This document shows positions 17,171 through 26,253 of a stretch of DNA of 35,837 nucleotides, in pieces. The position numbers and the translations under genes were made by a program. Source of the stretch: Hyphococcus sp. (GTDB lineage Bacteria > Pseudomonadota > Alphaproteobacteria > Caulobacterales > Parvularculaceae); the NCBI GenBank assembly GCA_021776315.1, contig JAJFGD010000196.1, positions 1 through 35,837 on the forward strand, written 5' to 3'. Under the pieces are notes generated by a model. It ran no database searches and was not told the DNA's origin. It saw only the letters and a list, made by a program, of their open reading frames with translations. Within the stretch, counting starts at the first letter, position 1. Each line of letters begins with the position of its first letter.

Positions 17171-18283
17171 ATGAAACGTGCCCCCTTCTCTATCAAGTGT
17201 TTGGTTTTGACTGGCCTTGCTGCTGCCCATGTGTCGACATCTGTAGCCTTTGGTGCCCCTCTTCGTCCTGACGACCCCGCAAACACCGCCAAATTCGAGG
17301 CCACTGTTCAAAAACTGGAGGCGCGTGGCTTTCACGGTGTCGTAGCAATTGCCCCGACAAACGGGAAAGTTTTTTACGCTGGCGTCGGTGATGCAGCGAC
17401 CCAAAGCGGTAAGCCCGATAAAGACACTTTGGTTGATATCGGTTCAATCACAAAAACCATGACTGCTGTGGCAGCAATGACACTTGTAGACGATGGGAAA
17501 TTATCGGTAGCAAATCGGCTGTCAGATTTTTTTTCCGATGTGCCAGAAGACAAAGCATTAATTACAGTCCACCAACTTTTAACCCATTCGGCTGGGTTTC
17601 CCGGTGCTGTCGGCGATGATCAGGAGGGCTTGTCAAAAAGCGTATTTTTAGAACGCGCAATGAATGCAGAGCTGCTTTTCAAGCCCGGGTCAAATTATGA
17701 ATACTCCAATGTGGGTTATTCTTTTGTCGCCGCAATTATCGAACAGATTTCTGGCAAGGGCTATGAAGACTATATTCGCGAAGACGTGATTGGTCGTCGG
17801 TGTGACCGCGCAATTGGATATGAAACGGTCTACGACCCAGAACGATCGCTACTCACCCAAAGTGGTGACAATATCGCCTCAGCCAGTTGGGGCGGCGCGT
17901 CACATTGGGCATTGATCGGCAATGGAGGATTACTGTCATCAGCAAAGGACATGATCTGTTTCCGCCGCACCCTTTTGGACGGCGATATCATTTCACCTGC
18001 CGCCATCGAGCTCACGCAAACACCATTGGTGCGTGAGGGTGAAGGTGCCCCAAGCCATTATGGCTATGGCATGGTTGTTGAGGACCACCCGAATTTTGGC
18101 CGCATTTATTGGCACAATGGTGGGAACGGACAATTTCTCGCCAATTGGACCCATTATGCTGACCACGGCTTCATCGTTTTTACCGCTTCCAATTCACCAG
18201 ACTTTGATGCGGATATGGCTGGCCTTGCCATTGCGGAAACACTCTTTGATTTGAAAATTCTGCCCGACGCAGAGACAGACTAA
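17171..18283 (+). CDS. Exported beta-lactamase-family serine hydrolase
   Basis: The 370-residue protein has a Sec signal peptide (cleavage near VAFGA, residue 29). The penicillin-binding/class C fold motifs are Ser92-xx-Lys95 (SITK), Tyr178-Ser-Asn180 (YSN) and HNGG, in place of KTG, in IYWHNGGNGQ. HxGG is common in esterase, aminopeptidase and peptidase members of this family rather than in true beta-lactamases, so antibiotic resistance should not be assumed. The likely role is hydrolysis of esters, D-amino peptides or peptidoglycan fragments in the periplasm. GGAG precedes ATG 17171. It is divergent from the CadC-like regulator, which may control it. The end overlaps the convergent MpaB-family gene by four bases. 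Confidence 0.9.
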   Translation: MKRAPFSIKCLVLTGLAAAHVSTSVAFGAPLRPDDPANTAKFEATVQKLEARGFHGVVAIAPTNGKVFYAGVGDAATQSGKPDKDTLVDIGSITKTMTAVAAMTLVDDGKLSVANRLSDFFSDVPEDKALITVHQLLTHSAGFPGAVGDDQEGLSKSVFLERAMNAELLFKPGSNYEYSNVGYSFVAAIIEQISGKGYEDYIREDVIGRRCDRAIGYETVYDPERSLLTQSGDNIASASWGGASHWALIGNGGLLSSAKDMICFRRTLLDGDIISPAAIELTQTPLVREGEGAPSHYGYGMVVEDHPNFGRIYWHNGGNGQFLANWTHYADHGFIVFTASNSPDFDADMAGLAIAETLFDLKILPDAETD

Positions 18284-19203
18284 TAAAGATAGTCGTCCGG
18301 CAGCCCCAATCGCCGGCAGGCTTGGATGGCCGGTCCAGACCGCAACATCAATCGGTCGGCCCGGTGTCCCATCCGCGCTATAATCGGCCGTTCCAATGGA
18401 CGCAATCCGAACCGGCGATCCAGACCAATTGCCGAGCGGATGTCTTCTGGCACCAGCTCGACCGCTGCGCGCACCAATGAAGGCTGCGCCAACTGAGCCG
18501 GTTGCGGGAAGGCCTCTGCTTTTTTCATCATGGCTTGGAATTCGAAGATGATCTCTGAGTATTCCAAACGGGGCGTCATATCGGCAAATAATCGGCGTTG
18601 CGCCGCTAGTGTTGAGGGCGCATCGATGCACCCATAGAGCCCCGCAGCATTTTGAGCCTCCGCATAATATCGGTTCTTCTCGTCATCGCTCAATGGCGAA
18701 ACATAGGTTGAATAGGCCTCCAGAAATCCGAACGCCGCAGTGGCTTGCACCCAGGTCAAAAGTTCAGGATCGCTGGCCGAAAAAGGATCCCCATTCGGTG
18801 TCACACCCGACACGCGTTGATGCATATGATTGACCATATCGATCATTTGCCCTGCTTGGTTTTGCGCACCGTAAACGGTCACCATGGCCGCAAGGCCTGT
18901 TCGTTTCAAACGTCGCACTGGATTTTCGCGGAAGGAAGAAAATTCCCAAACGCCCGTCCGTACCCGTGGCTCAGCGAGTTCCAAAAGAACTGCCGTGACA
19001 CCGCCAATAAAGAGCGAGACCGGGTTTTTGAAAATCCGCCAGGAAATGGAATCTGGACCGACCAAGGCGGGCTCACTTGAGGGTTCAGAAAAATCGAACC
19101 GCGCCAGCGCAGGATCACCGAGATAGGCATGCGCGGCTTTATCAAGCCGACGTTCAACTTGGGCTTTTACCCCTGCTCGGATGGCACTTACTGAAAGCAA
19201 CAA
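18280..19203 (-). CDS. Oxygenase MpaB family protein (DUF2236)
   Basis: The 307-residue helical protein belongs to the DUF2236 family, which includes rubber oxygenase (Lcp) and fungal MpaB. Family marks are FIGGVTAVLLELAEPRVRTG, RRLKRTGLAAMVTVYG, HMHQRVSG and DPELLTWVQATAAFGFLEAY. The WVQAT position is usually WVHAT as far as I recall, so one His that members often keep is Gln here. No signal peptide is evident. The start is uncertain: a TTG at 19203 preceded by GAGG is used, while an in-frame TTG at 19239 would add 12 residues; no ATG fits. It converges on the serine hydrolase and diverges from arsM. Confidence 0.82.
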   Translation of the reverse strand: MLLSVSAIRAGVKAQVERRLDKAAHAYLGDPALARFDFSEPSSEPALVGPDSISWRIFKNPVSLFIGGVTAVLLELAEPRVRTGVWEFSSFRENPVRRLKRTGLAAMVTVYGAQNQAGQMIDMVNHMHQRVSGVTPNGDPFSASDPELLTWVQATAAFGFLEAYSTYVSPLSDDEKNRYYAEAQNAAGLYGCIDAPSTLAAQRRLFADMTPRLEYSEIIFEFQAMMKKAEAFPQPAQLAQPSLVRAAVELVPEDIRSAIGLDRRFGLRPLERPIIARMGHRADRLMLRSGPAIQACRRLGLPDDYLY

Positions 19204-19318
19204 TCTACCTCTTTGGATGGAGCATCCTATCTCACGCAATTGTTACCACAAATGGGCAATTTGCTGCTTATTTTCGTCATAGTTGATTGCAGTCACGCTA
19301 AAACCCCGGCACCTATTA

Positions 19319-19334
19319 CGCCGTCGTGACGGCG
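19319..19334. promoter_or_regulatory. Perfect inverted repeat in the arsM leader
   Basis: CGCCGTC (19319-19325), GT, GACGGCG (19328-19334) form a 7-base G+C-rich inverted repeat 23 bases before the arsM ATG. It could be an operator or an RNA hairpin near the ribosome binding site. It does not resemble the A+T-rich ArsR operators I know. Confidence 0.35.
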
Positions 19335-19357
19335 CGATGACTTCTCAAGGGGGCAGC

Positions 19358-20407
19358 ATGAATATCCAAGAAAATGTGAAAGAATATTATGGACGGGCAT
19401 TGTCCTCTTCCGAAGACCTCAAGACCGACGCCTGTTGCACGATCGGCGATATGCCCCAATATCTGCGCCCCTTGCTGTCGAATGTGCATGCTGAAGTGCG
19501 CGCGCGTTATTACGGTTGCGGACTAATAGCGCCACTTTTATTGGAAGGTCGACGCATTCTCGACCTCGGCTCTGGCGCTGGTCAAGATACTTATGTACTG
19601 GCGCAACTGGCTGGTGCGACAGGCTCGGTTGTTGGGATTGATATGACACCCGAACAATTAGCCGTCGCCCGTGATCATCAGAGCTATCACGAAGACAAAT
19701 TTGGTTACGCGAATGTCGAATTCTTAGACGGCGATATTGAAAACCTTGATGCCATCGACCTAGCACCAGGAAGCTTTGATGTGGTGATTTCAAATTGCGT
19801 TATTAATTTGGTTGAGGATAAAGAGGCTGTTTTTGCCGCCGTGAAGAAACTGCTCAACCCCGGCGGCGAGTTCTATTTTGCTGATGTGTATGCGGATCGT
19901 CGCCTATCGATGGACTTGCGTCATGACCCGGTCGCCCAAGGTGAATGTTTGGGGGGCGCACTCTATTGGAATGACTTCCTGAACATGGCGAAGCGCGCTG
20001 GGTTTTCTGATCCACGCCTCGTCACTGATCGCCCACTGACGATTAACAATGCTGGCCTGCGCGAAAAACTCGAGCCCGCACAATTCCATTCTGCAACCTA
20101 TCGCTTGTTCAACATCGACGGATTAGAACCAGCCTGTGAGGATTATGGCCAGGCAGTGATCTACAAAGGTGGGATTACTGAGAGCCAGTCGACATTCTGG
20201 CTAGACAACCACCATTCAATCGAAAAGGGGCGTGTCTTCCCTGTGTGTGGCAATACTTACCGGATGCTGAATGAATCGCGATTTGCTGAGCATTTCCAAT
20301 TCATCGGCGATTGGTCAACGCATTACGGTATTTTCCCGGGATGCGGGGCAATCATTCCGTTTGGTGAAAATGCACCAGAGGCAACAACAAGTGGTGCTTG
20401 TTGCTAA
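19358..20407 (+). CDS. arsM: Arsenite S-adenosylmethionine methyltransferase
   Basis: The 349-residue enzyme methylates trivalent arsenic using SAM. The N-terminal VKEYYGRAL and DLKTDACC segment is the family opening. The SAM-binding motif DLGSGAGQD is at residues 69-77. Three Cys that bind As(III) are conserved in position: Cys54 (YYGCG), Cys147 (ISNCVIN) and Cys197 (GECLGG), with the last two 50 apart as in characterised ArsM; the Cys26-Cys27 pair supplies the N-terminal one. The C-terminal domain has VFPVCGNTYRML and FPGCGA and the protein ends in a Cys pair. ATG 19358 is preferred over in-frame codons upstream because AAGGGGG precedes it. No arsR, arsC or acr3 is nearby. Its stop abuts the stop of the convergent LysM gene. 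Confidence 0.93.
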   Translation: MNIQENVKEYYGRALSSSEDLKTDACCTIGDMPQYLRPLLSNVHAEVRARYYGCGLIAPLLLEGRRILDLGSGAGQDTYVLAQLAGATGSVVGIDMTPEQLAVARDHQSYHEDKFGYANVEFLDGDIENLDAIDLAPGSFDVVISNCVINLVEDKEAVFAAVKKLLNPGGEFYFADVYADRRLSMDLRHDPVAQGECLGGALYWNDFLNMAKRAGFSDPRLVTDRPLTINNAGLREKLEPAQFHSATYRLFNIDGLEPACEDYGQAVIYKGGITESQSTFWLDNHHSIEKGRVFPVCGNTYRMLNESRFAEHFQFIGDWSTHYGIFPGCGAIIPFGENAPEATTSGACC

Positions 20408-21592
20408 TTAGTCCCGATTAGAAAGTGGTTCTGCATATACAGCGTGGCTGATCACCATCGCCGCACCGCCATTACATGCAGCACTTACGCGGGGTTTGCC
20501 CCATACGGTAACCTGCTTGCCAATCAAGTCGGCTGATGATGACTGAGAAGCCAAGCGCCAAACCCGGTTATTTTTAGTTTTCAGCATCATGCAATCGCCG
20601 CGGCTTTCCGTCACTTCACCACTCAAAGTAAATTCGCCATTACCGATGCGCACCATCTGTGGCTGCACACCAATGCGGCTATAATCCGGTAGGTGATAAT
20701 CCATCTTTTCTACTGGCCCAGTAAAGTGAGAAATCGGTGCACCATCAACCGCGTCACTTTTAGCCGCGGCATCGATAAGGCGACAATCAAACCCGTCACC
20801 GTCGGGTGATGTGTTGATTTCAACGAAAGTTTTGTCCGCCGTCGAAATAATCCGGTTTACCTGGTGGATTTTACCTTCGATGGTTTCTTCCAATGTCTTG
20901 CATTCAATCAATTTCGTATTGGCTTTTGCGAGCGCTGCGCTTTTTAACAACGGTGTTTTTGTAACCGTAATTGGGGTCGCAATTGTTGTCGGTAGCGGTC
21001 TGTCGATAGTCTGTACGCCAGCATTGTGGATGCGCATCGCTGACATTTTTTGATAACTCAAACGTCTGTTGATTGAATAAAGCGAAGCGCCTTCTCTGTC
21101 GCCTGAATCCTGGCGAATCCAGGATGGTGATGTATCGGCAATACGCGTGTCACGAACACGCACGCTTGTTATCCGATCGGTGTCCGTACCGCGATACGCC
21201 TCTGCATCGGAAATTGACGAGAAATGGTCGTCTATCTCTGGCGCAACATAGTCCTGCGACACGATATAAGGGTGGTCGGATGTTGTATTATTATCCGTTG
21301 TCGTCGGCGCAACATTTAGCGAAGAAGAAGATCCGCTAGCATAGCGATCTCTTTCTTCGGGGATCGCCAAACGTTCGCCAGGCCGAACATTGCTGGGATC
21401 AACACTTGGGTTGGCTTCGTACAATTCTGAGAGATTGACGTTGCAGCGCATGGCCACACTTGAAAGGGTTGTTGGCGCATCGATGGATAAAGCACCACCA
21501 CATCGCCCTGCCGCAATACTTGGGCTAGCAACAGCGATACCAGCGACCCCAACAAATCCGGCAACAAAATATTTCGATAACGAGCTGCGCAT
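20408..21592 (-). CDS. Exported LysM-domain protein with C-terminal OB-fold-like domain
   Basis: The 394-residue protein has a Sec signal (cleavage near SIAAG, residue 28) and one LysM peptidoglycan-binding module at about residues 35-78 (TLSSVAMRCNVNLSELYEAN ending RPGERLAIP). A long Ser/Thr/Asp-rich, probably disordered, middle follows. The last 90 residues (FTLSGEVTES through KQVTVWGKPRVSAAC) look like a small beta-barrel, reminiscent of DUF5818; two Cys there may pair. ATG 21592 is chosen over longer frames because GGAGGGG precedes it and the signal peptide starts there. It probably acts at the cell wall; no enzymatic domain is seen. The amidohydrolase gene is upstream on the same strand, 180 bases away. 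Confidence 0.82.
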   Translation of the reverse strand: MRSSLSKYFVAGFVGVAGIAVASPSIAAGRCGGALSIDAPTTLSSVAMRCNVNLSELYEANPSVDPSNVRPGERLAIPEERDRYASGSSSSLNVAPTTTDNNTTSDHPYIVSQDYVAPEIDDHFSSISDAEAYRGTDTDRITSVRVRDTRIADTSPSWIRQDSGDREGASLYSINRRLSYQKMSAMRIHNAGVQTIDRPLPTTIATPITVTKTPLLKSAALAKANTKLIECKTLEETIEGKIHQVNRIISTADKTFVEINTSPDGDGFDCRLIDAAAKSDAVDGAPISHFTGPVEKMDYHLPDYSRIGVQPQMVRIGNGEFTLSGEVTESRGDCMMLKTKNNRVWRLASQSSSADLIGKQVTVWGKPRVSAACNGGAAMVISHAVYAEPLSNRD

Positions 21593-21771
21593 AGCCACCC
21601 CTCCACTCAATTCATTCAAATGGTTAATAGCACATCTGCCGAGAATGTTCACCTCCGGGCACCCGAATTCGCAGATGCCGAGCGCAATCTCGGCGAGCAC
21701 CCAGGACTCCAGCACAACGACCTGTAATTACTGGTTTTTTTGCCCACCGGATTTCATGAAAAACCGGCAAG

Positions 21772-23052
21772 CTAGGGCCGTTTGGCGACAATGCCTGCTT
21801 TCATGATGAAATCCACCGATTCGAGAATGGCGATATCCGCAAGCGGATTACCCTCAACCGCAACGATATCGGCCGAGCACCCAACATTGAGACAGCCCAA
21901 AACATTCTCTTGACCAAGGGCCTCTGCGGCCAGGCTTGTGGCCGCCACAATCGCTTGCATTGGTGTCATGCCGAATTGAACCATCCGCGAGAATTGCTTT
22001 GGGTTATCACCATGGGGATAGACTGCACTATCCGATCCAAAGACAACTTTCGCCCCTGCACGTACCGCTCTGGTGAAACTATCGCGCTGTTCGACGCTTA
22101 ATGACCGTTCTTTGTCGATTGCTTCCTGGCGCACACCCAGACGTTCACCCTCCGCCAATGTGAATTCTGTGTTGTAGATATCCATCGACAAATAAACGCC
22201 TTTGCGTTTGGCCATGCGAATGGCTTCGTCATCAAGGAAGCTGGCATGCTCGATGGAATCCACACCCGCTTCGATCGCGTTCTTAATACCAATGGTGCCA
22301 TGTGCGTGCGATGCCACCTTAAGGCCACGCATATGCGCTTCGTCGACAATGGCACTTAGTTCTTCAACCGTACTTTGTGCGGCACCAACCGCGGTCCCTT
22401 TTGAAAAGACCCCGCCGGTTGAACATGTTTTAATGAGATCGACACCGTATTTAATATTCTGGCGCACTTTAGCACGCATTTCCCATGGGCCCGTTGCCAC
22501 GCCGTCTCCGGTTGCTTCATATTCTGGGGGCAGAAGATTATTGTCCGAACAGTGACCACCAACGATCCCTACAGGCGGTCCAGCAACAAACATGCGTGGA
22601 CCGAGGATTTCGCCTTCATTGATCGCATCGCGCAGGGCGAGAATACCATAACCATCAGATCCAACATTTCGAACCGTCGTAAACCCCGCCATCAGTGTCT
22701 TCTTCGCATGAATGACGCCCCAAATAATTTGGCGTTCTTGAGCCAACCCAAGCCCTTCCCAGCCGCGCCCTTTCGTGGCCGAGCCGGTTAAATGCGTATG
22801 CATGTCAATAAAGCCTGGTAGAATGGTGCGATTACCCAGATCAATCACCGGCGTATCAGCGGGCACAGACATCGCTGCGACAGTCGAGGCCGCAACAATT
22901 TTGCCGTCTTCGATCAATAAAGCAGGGCTTTCAATCACCTCTTGTGAAACCGGATCGATCATCCGGGCCGCTGTGACATAGGTGGTTTCGGCATGCGCTG
23001 GTAGCATGATGAAGCCAGCCGCGAGCGCCAAAAGAGATGCAATATTTTTCAT
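21772..23052 (-). CDS. Exported metal-dependent amidohydrolase (imidazolonepropionase/Xaa-Pro dipeptidase-like)
   Basis: The 426-residue protein has a Sec signal cleaved near AHA-E (residue 21). It is a TIM-barrel amidohydrolase: HTH at residues 85-87 (DMHTHL), the carboxylated Lys in DLIKTCSTGG, His in ASHAHG and SIEHASFL, and Asp in FGSDSAVYPHG, the full binuclear metal set. Relatives cleave dipeptides with C-terminal Pro, Arg or Lys, or N-acyl amino acids; the substrate here is open. ATG 23052 starts the signal peptide directly. The gene is divergent from the FAD amine oxidase over about 184 bases that contain an inverted repeat, suggesting shared control of a peptide or amine catabolic step. 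Confidence 0.92.
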   Translation of the reverse strand: MKNIASLLALAAGFIMLPAHAETTYVTAARMIDPVSQEVIESPALLIEDGKIVAASTVAAMSVPADTPVIDLGNRTILPGFIDMHTHLTGSATKGRGWEGLGLAQERQIIWGVIHAKKTLMAGFTTVRNVGSDGYGILALRDAINEGEILGPRMFVAGPPVGIVGGHCSDNNLLPPEYEATGDGVATGPWEMRAKVRQNIKYGVDLIKTCSTGGVFSKGTAVGAAQSTVEELSAIVDEAHMRGLKVASHAHGTIGIKNAIEAGVDSIEHASFLDDEAIRMAKRKGVYLSMDIYNTEFTLAEGERLGVRQEAIDKERSLSVEQRDSFTRAVRAGAKVVFGSDSAVYPHGDNPKQFSRMVQFGMTPMQAIVAATSLAAEALGQENVLGCLNVGCSADIVAVEGNPLADIAILESVDFIMKAGIVAKRP

Positions 23053-23100
23053 AGCAAAATTCCCTTGCGTTGGTTGCCGGGAAGGTCCGCTGTTTGCAGG

Positions 23101-23116
23101 GACCATGTCAATGGTC
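23101..23116. promoter_or_regulatory. Inverted repeat in the amidohydrolase/amine oxidase divergent promoter
   Basis: GACCAT-GTCA-ATGGTC is a perfect 6-base inverted repeat, 48 bases before the amidohydrolase ATG and 120 bases before the oxidase ATG. It is a candidate operator; no regulator gene is adjacent. Confidence 0.35.
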
Positions 23117-23236
23117 GCGCAGTGGTAGGTAGAAGGCATTGAGTCGAATTCTCCTTGCCAGCCACCATAAATGGGATCAGTTTCTCATCTTTATGACGCC
23201 AAAAACGTTAGGGCTTTTTGCGATGGACTGGGGCGA

Positions 23237-24379
23237 ATGAACCTAATGAATAAACCATTATATGACGTAGTTGTGGTTGGCGGCGGTGCGATTGGTGCCG
23301 CGACGAGCTACTATCTCGCGAAGAGCGGTCAATCTGTTTTGCTCATCGATCGTTTCAACCCGCCGCACCCCCATGGCAGCTCCCATGGGCAGTCACGATT
23401 ACTGCGCGTCGCATACGCGGAGGGCGATAAATATGTCGCCATGGTGCGCCGCGCCGTAAAACTCTGGAAAGATCTTGAACAAGAATCCGGCGAGACGCTT
23501 TTTGAGCAGACCGGGGTATTATATGCGGGCTCAAAGAAAAGCGCATTTATGGAAAGCGTTGTAAATTCTGCGCAGTCCCAAGAAATTCCGCTTCTAGTGA
23601 TTGACCAAAAGCAAGCACCTATCGCCGGTCTCTATGCCATGCCGAATGATTGGCTGACCCTGTTTGAACCGGAGGGTGGGTTTCTTCATACGGAACGTTG
23701 TGTCGCCGAAATGTTACGCCTAGCGATGGCGCGCGGTGCAGAACGTTTAACCAATACGCAAGTGCTCGACATACAGTCATCCGGCACTGGGATTGCCATC
23801 GAGACAAGTAATGGGCCCGTCACAGCAAAATCCGTTGTCATATGCGCTGGACCATGGGTCGGCGACCTTGTCCCTGCCCTCAAATCTAAGGTCTCCTATC
23901 AACGGAAAGTCATGCATTGGTATGCTGACGACAAAGAACAGTTTGGCAATGGGGGTCATTTCAAACCATTTGTCGTCCATGACGAAGATAGCAATAGCTG
24001 GTTTTATGGGGTGCCCGACATTGATGGATCCGGGGTCAAAATCGGCGATCATAATTACGAAAACGCAGTCCAACATCCGGATCAAATTGATCGTACAATA
24101 TCTCCGCAAGATACCGACAAGGTTGATGGCCTTGTCAAATCATTCTTGCCGGGCATGGGCAAAAGGATCAAATCGGAAACCTGTCTTTACACGTCCACTG
24201 CCAACACGGATTTTATTTTGGATCGACTGCCTGATTTTGATCGCGCCTTTGTCGCGTCAGGATTTTCCGGGCACGGGTTTAAATTTGCACCCACCATTGG
24301 TGAAATCATGAGCAACATGGTCCTGGGCCATCAATCTGATTTTGACCTTACGTCATTTGCGCTCGCCGCTCACAGTTAG
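23237..24379 (+). CDS. FAD-dependent N-methyl amino acid oxidase (N-methyltryptophan/monomeric sarcosine oxidase family)
   Basis: The 380-residue enzyme oxidatively demethylates N-methyl amino acids, giving formaldehyde and H2O2. The FAD motif VVVGGGAIGAATSYYLAKSG lies at residues 12-31 with Asp38 (LLIDRF). GSSHGQSRLLRVAY is the family signature. Cys316 in ETCLYTSTANTDF corresponds to the Cys that binds FAD covalently. Length and ending (GFSGHGFKFAPTIGE) are normal. ATG 23237, after GGGGCG, is preferred; an upstream start would add residues before the Rossmann fold without support, and ATG 23246 is an alternative. The protein is cytoplasmic. The exact substrate (sarcosine, N-methyltryptophan, pipecolate) is not resolved. 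Confidence 0.9.
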   Translation: MNLMNKPLYDVVVVGGGAIGAATSYYLAKSGQSVLLIDRFNPPHPHGSSHGQSRLLRVAYAEGDKYVAMVRRAVKLWKDLEQESGETLFEQTGVLYAGSKKSAFMESVVNSAQSQEIPLLVIDQKQAPIAGLYAMPNDWLTLFEPEGGFLHTERCVAEMLRLAMARGAERLTNTQVLDIQSSGTGIAIETSNGPVTAKSVVICAGPWVGDLVPALKSKVSYQRKVMHWYADDKEQFGNGGHFKPFVVHDEDSNSWFYGVPDIDGSGVKIGDHNYENAVQHPDQIDRTISPQDTDKVDGLVKSFLPGMGKRIKSETCLYTSTANTDFILDRLPDFDRAFVASGFSGHGFKFAPTIGEIMSNMVLGHQSDFDLTSFALAAHS

Positions 24380-24420
24380 GCCAGCATCCCTTTCATAGCA
24401 TGCAAAGACCGCGTTCTATT

Positions 24421-26088
24421 CTATCTTGTCAGTGGTTTGTATTTAATCCGTTTTGGTACATCCGCATCTGGACCGAGGCGACGCTTTTTATCTTCCATAT
24501 AGTCTTCGAAGTTACCTTCAAACCATTCCACATGGCTGTCGCCTTCGAACGCAAGAATATGGGTCGCGATACGATCTAAGAACCAGCGATCGTGAGAGAT
24601 GATCACGGCGCTTCCGGCGAAGTCATCCAAGGCAGATTCCAATTCCCGCAACGTGTCCACATCCAAATCATTGGTCGGTTCGTCAAGGAGTAACAGGTTC
24701 GCGCCCTCAGTCAGCATCTTAGCGAGCTGCACGCGGTTGCGTTCACCCCCTGACAGATTGCCGACTTTTTTCTGCTGATCGCCACCTTTAAAGTTGAACC
24801 AACCCACATAGGCACGGGACGGCACTTCGCGCTTGCCCAGTTGAATGACGTCGAGCCCACCGGAGATTTCTTCCCAAACGTTTTTGTTTGGATCCAAATC
24901 ATCACGAGATTGGTCGACATACCCCATCTTCACGGTCTCACCGATGCGCAATTCGCCCTCGTCTGGGGTTTCCTCACCGGTTAGCATGCGAAACAGTGTT
25001 GTCTTACCAGCACCGTTTGGCCCAATAACACCGACGATCCCGCCAGGCGGTAACTCAAATGATAATCCTTCATAGAGAAGCTTATCGCCAAACGCTTTCT
25101 TGACGCCCTCAGCCTGTATCACGACACCACCAAGCCGAGGCCCCGGTGGAATTTGAATTTGCGCCGTGTTGATCGTTTCTTTCGCAGCCTTGTTCAAAAG
25201 ATCATCATAGGCACTAATACGCGCTTTCGATTTGGCCTGGCGCGCTTTCGGACTGGCCTTGATCCAATCGGATTCCCGATCGAGGGATTTTTGGCGATTG
25301 CCCTCTTCGCGTTTTTCTTGTTCCAAACGTTTGCGTTTGCTTTCCAACCAGGCCGAATAATTTCCCTCAAACGGAATGCCGCGACCGCGATCAAGTTCCA
25401 ATATCCATCCCGTGACATTGTCTAAGAAATACCGATCGTGTGTGACCAACACCACAGCACCAGGGTACTCTCGCAAATGATGTTCAAGCCAAGCTACAGA
25501 TTCCGCATCCAAATGGTTGGTCGGTTCGTCCAAAAGTAAAAGGTCAGGTTTCGACAATAACAACCGCGCCAGTGCTACACGACGCAATTCGCCGCCAGAA
25601 AGTTTATCCACGGCCCAGTCACCGGGCGGACAGCGCAATGCTTCCATCGCCATTTCGATTTTTGAATCGATATCCCAGCCATCGGCGGCATCAATCTCTT
25701 CTTGAAGCCCGGACATTTTTTCCATCAGCTCGTCAGTATAATTCTCACCGAGTTCGGCTGAGACGGCATTAAAAGCATCAATCTTTTCTTTGATCTCGCC
25801 GACGCCTTCCATGACATTCTCAAAGACGGTTTTAGACGAATCGAGCTCTGGCTCCTGGGGCAGATAGCCAACTTTCGCTCCTTCGGCCGGATAGGCTTCG
25901 CCATTAAATTCCTGGTCGACCCCGGCCATTATCTTCAAAAGCGTCGATTTACCGGCACCATTGACCCCGACGATCCCGATTTTTGCGTCAGGATAGAACT
26001 GTAAGTGTATGTCTTCTAATATCTTTTTCCCGCCAGTGAATTGTTTCGACAGGGCGGACATGAAATAGATATACTGATATTTAGCCAT
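24421..26088 (-). CDS. ettA: Energy-dependent translational throttle protein EttA (ABC-F)
   Basis: The 555-residue protein, the same length as E. coli EttA, binds the ribosomal E site and gates translation by ATP/ADP state. It has two ABC domains: Walker [10 protein letters not shown] and GPNGAGKTT, signatures [15 protein letters not shown] and [15 protein letters not shown], and Walker [13 protein letters not shown] and [12 protein letters not shown]. The P-site tRNA-interaction linker between them is rich in Lys/Arg/Glu (residues about 240-300). No membrane segment is present, as expected of ABC-F. It is transcribed singly, divergent from the PH-domain gene. Confidence 0.97.
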   Translation of the reverse strand: MAKYQYIYFMSALSKQFTGGKKILEDIHLQFYPDAKIGIVGVNGAGKSTLLKIMAGVDQEFNGEAYPAEGAKVGYLPQEPELDSSKTVFENVMEGVGEIKEKIDAFNAVSAELGENYTDELMEKMSGLQEEIDAADGWDIDSKIEMAMEALRCPPGDWAVDKLSGGELRRVALARLLLSKPDLLLLDEPTNHLDAESVAWLEHHLREYPGAVVLVTHDRYFLDNVTGWILELDRGRGIPFEGNYSAWLESKRKRLEQEKREEGNRQKSLDRESDWIKASPKARQAKSKARISAYDDLLNKAAKETINTAQIQIPPGPRLGGVVIQAEGVKKAFGDKLLYEGLSFELPPGGIVGVIGPNGAGKTTLFRMLTGEETPDEGELRIGETVKMGYVDQSRDDLDPNKNVWEEISGGLDVIQLGKREVPSRAYVGWFNFKGGDQQKKVGNLSGGERNRVQLAKMLTEGANLLLLDEPTNDLDVDTLRELESALDDFAGSAVIISHDRWFLDRIATHILAFEGDSHVEWFEGNFEDYMEDKKRRLGPDADVPKRIKYKPLTR

Positions 26089-26253
26089 GGCTGGGAATGT
26101 GCTCCTAAGGGGTCCAGAATCAGGTTGTGCAGGCGGCGGCGGCGCGTCTTATCGCGCTAAACGCTATATTTCAACGCATTGCGGCATTTTCGTTGCAGGC
26201 AAGAGTGTCTATATAGGGTAGGCAAGCGAACGAGCGTCGGGGAATTAGGTATT

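Noticed and set aside
21677-21694. GCCGAG / CTCGGC inverted repeat upstream of the LysM gene
   Set aside because: A 6-base stem, but with no T-run or known regulator; it may be chance or a minor leader hairpin.
21733-21770. T-run and CCGG hairpin downstream of the amidohydrolase gene
   Set aside because: On the strand of the gene the run reads as A, not T, so it is not a rho-independent terminator for it.
26142-26157. GCGCG / CGCGC inverted repeat between ettA and the PH-domain gene
   Set aside because: The stem is short and made of simple alternating G/C; not enough to call an operator.
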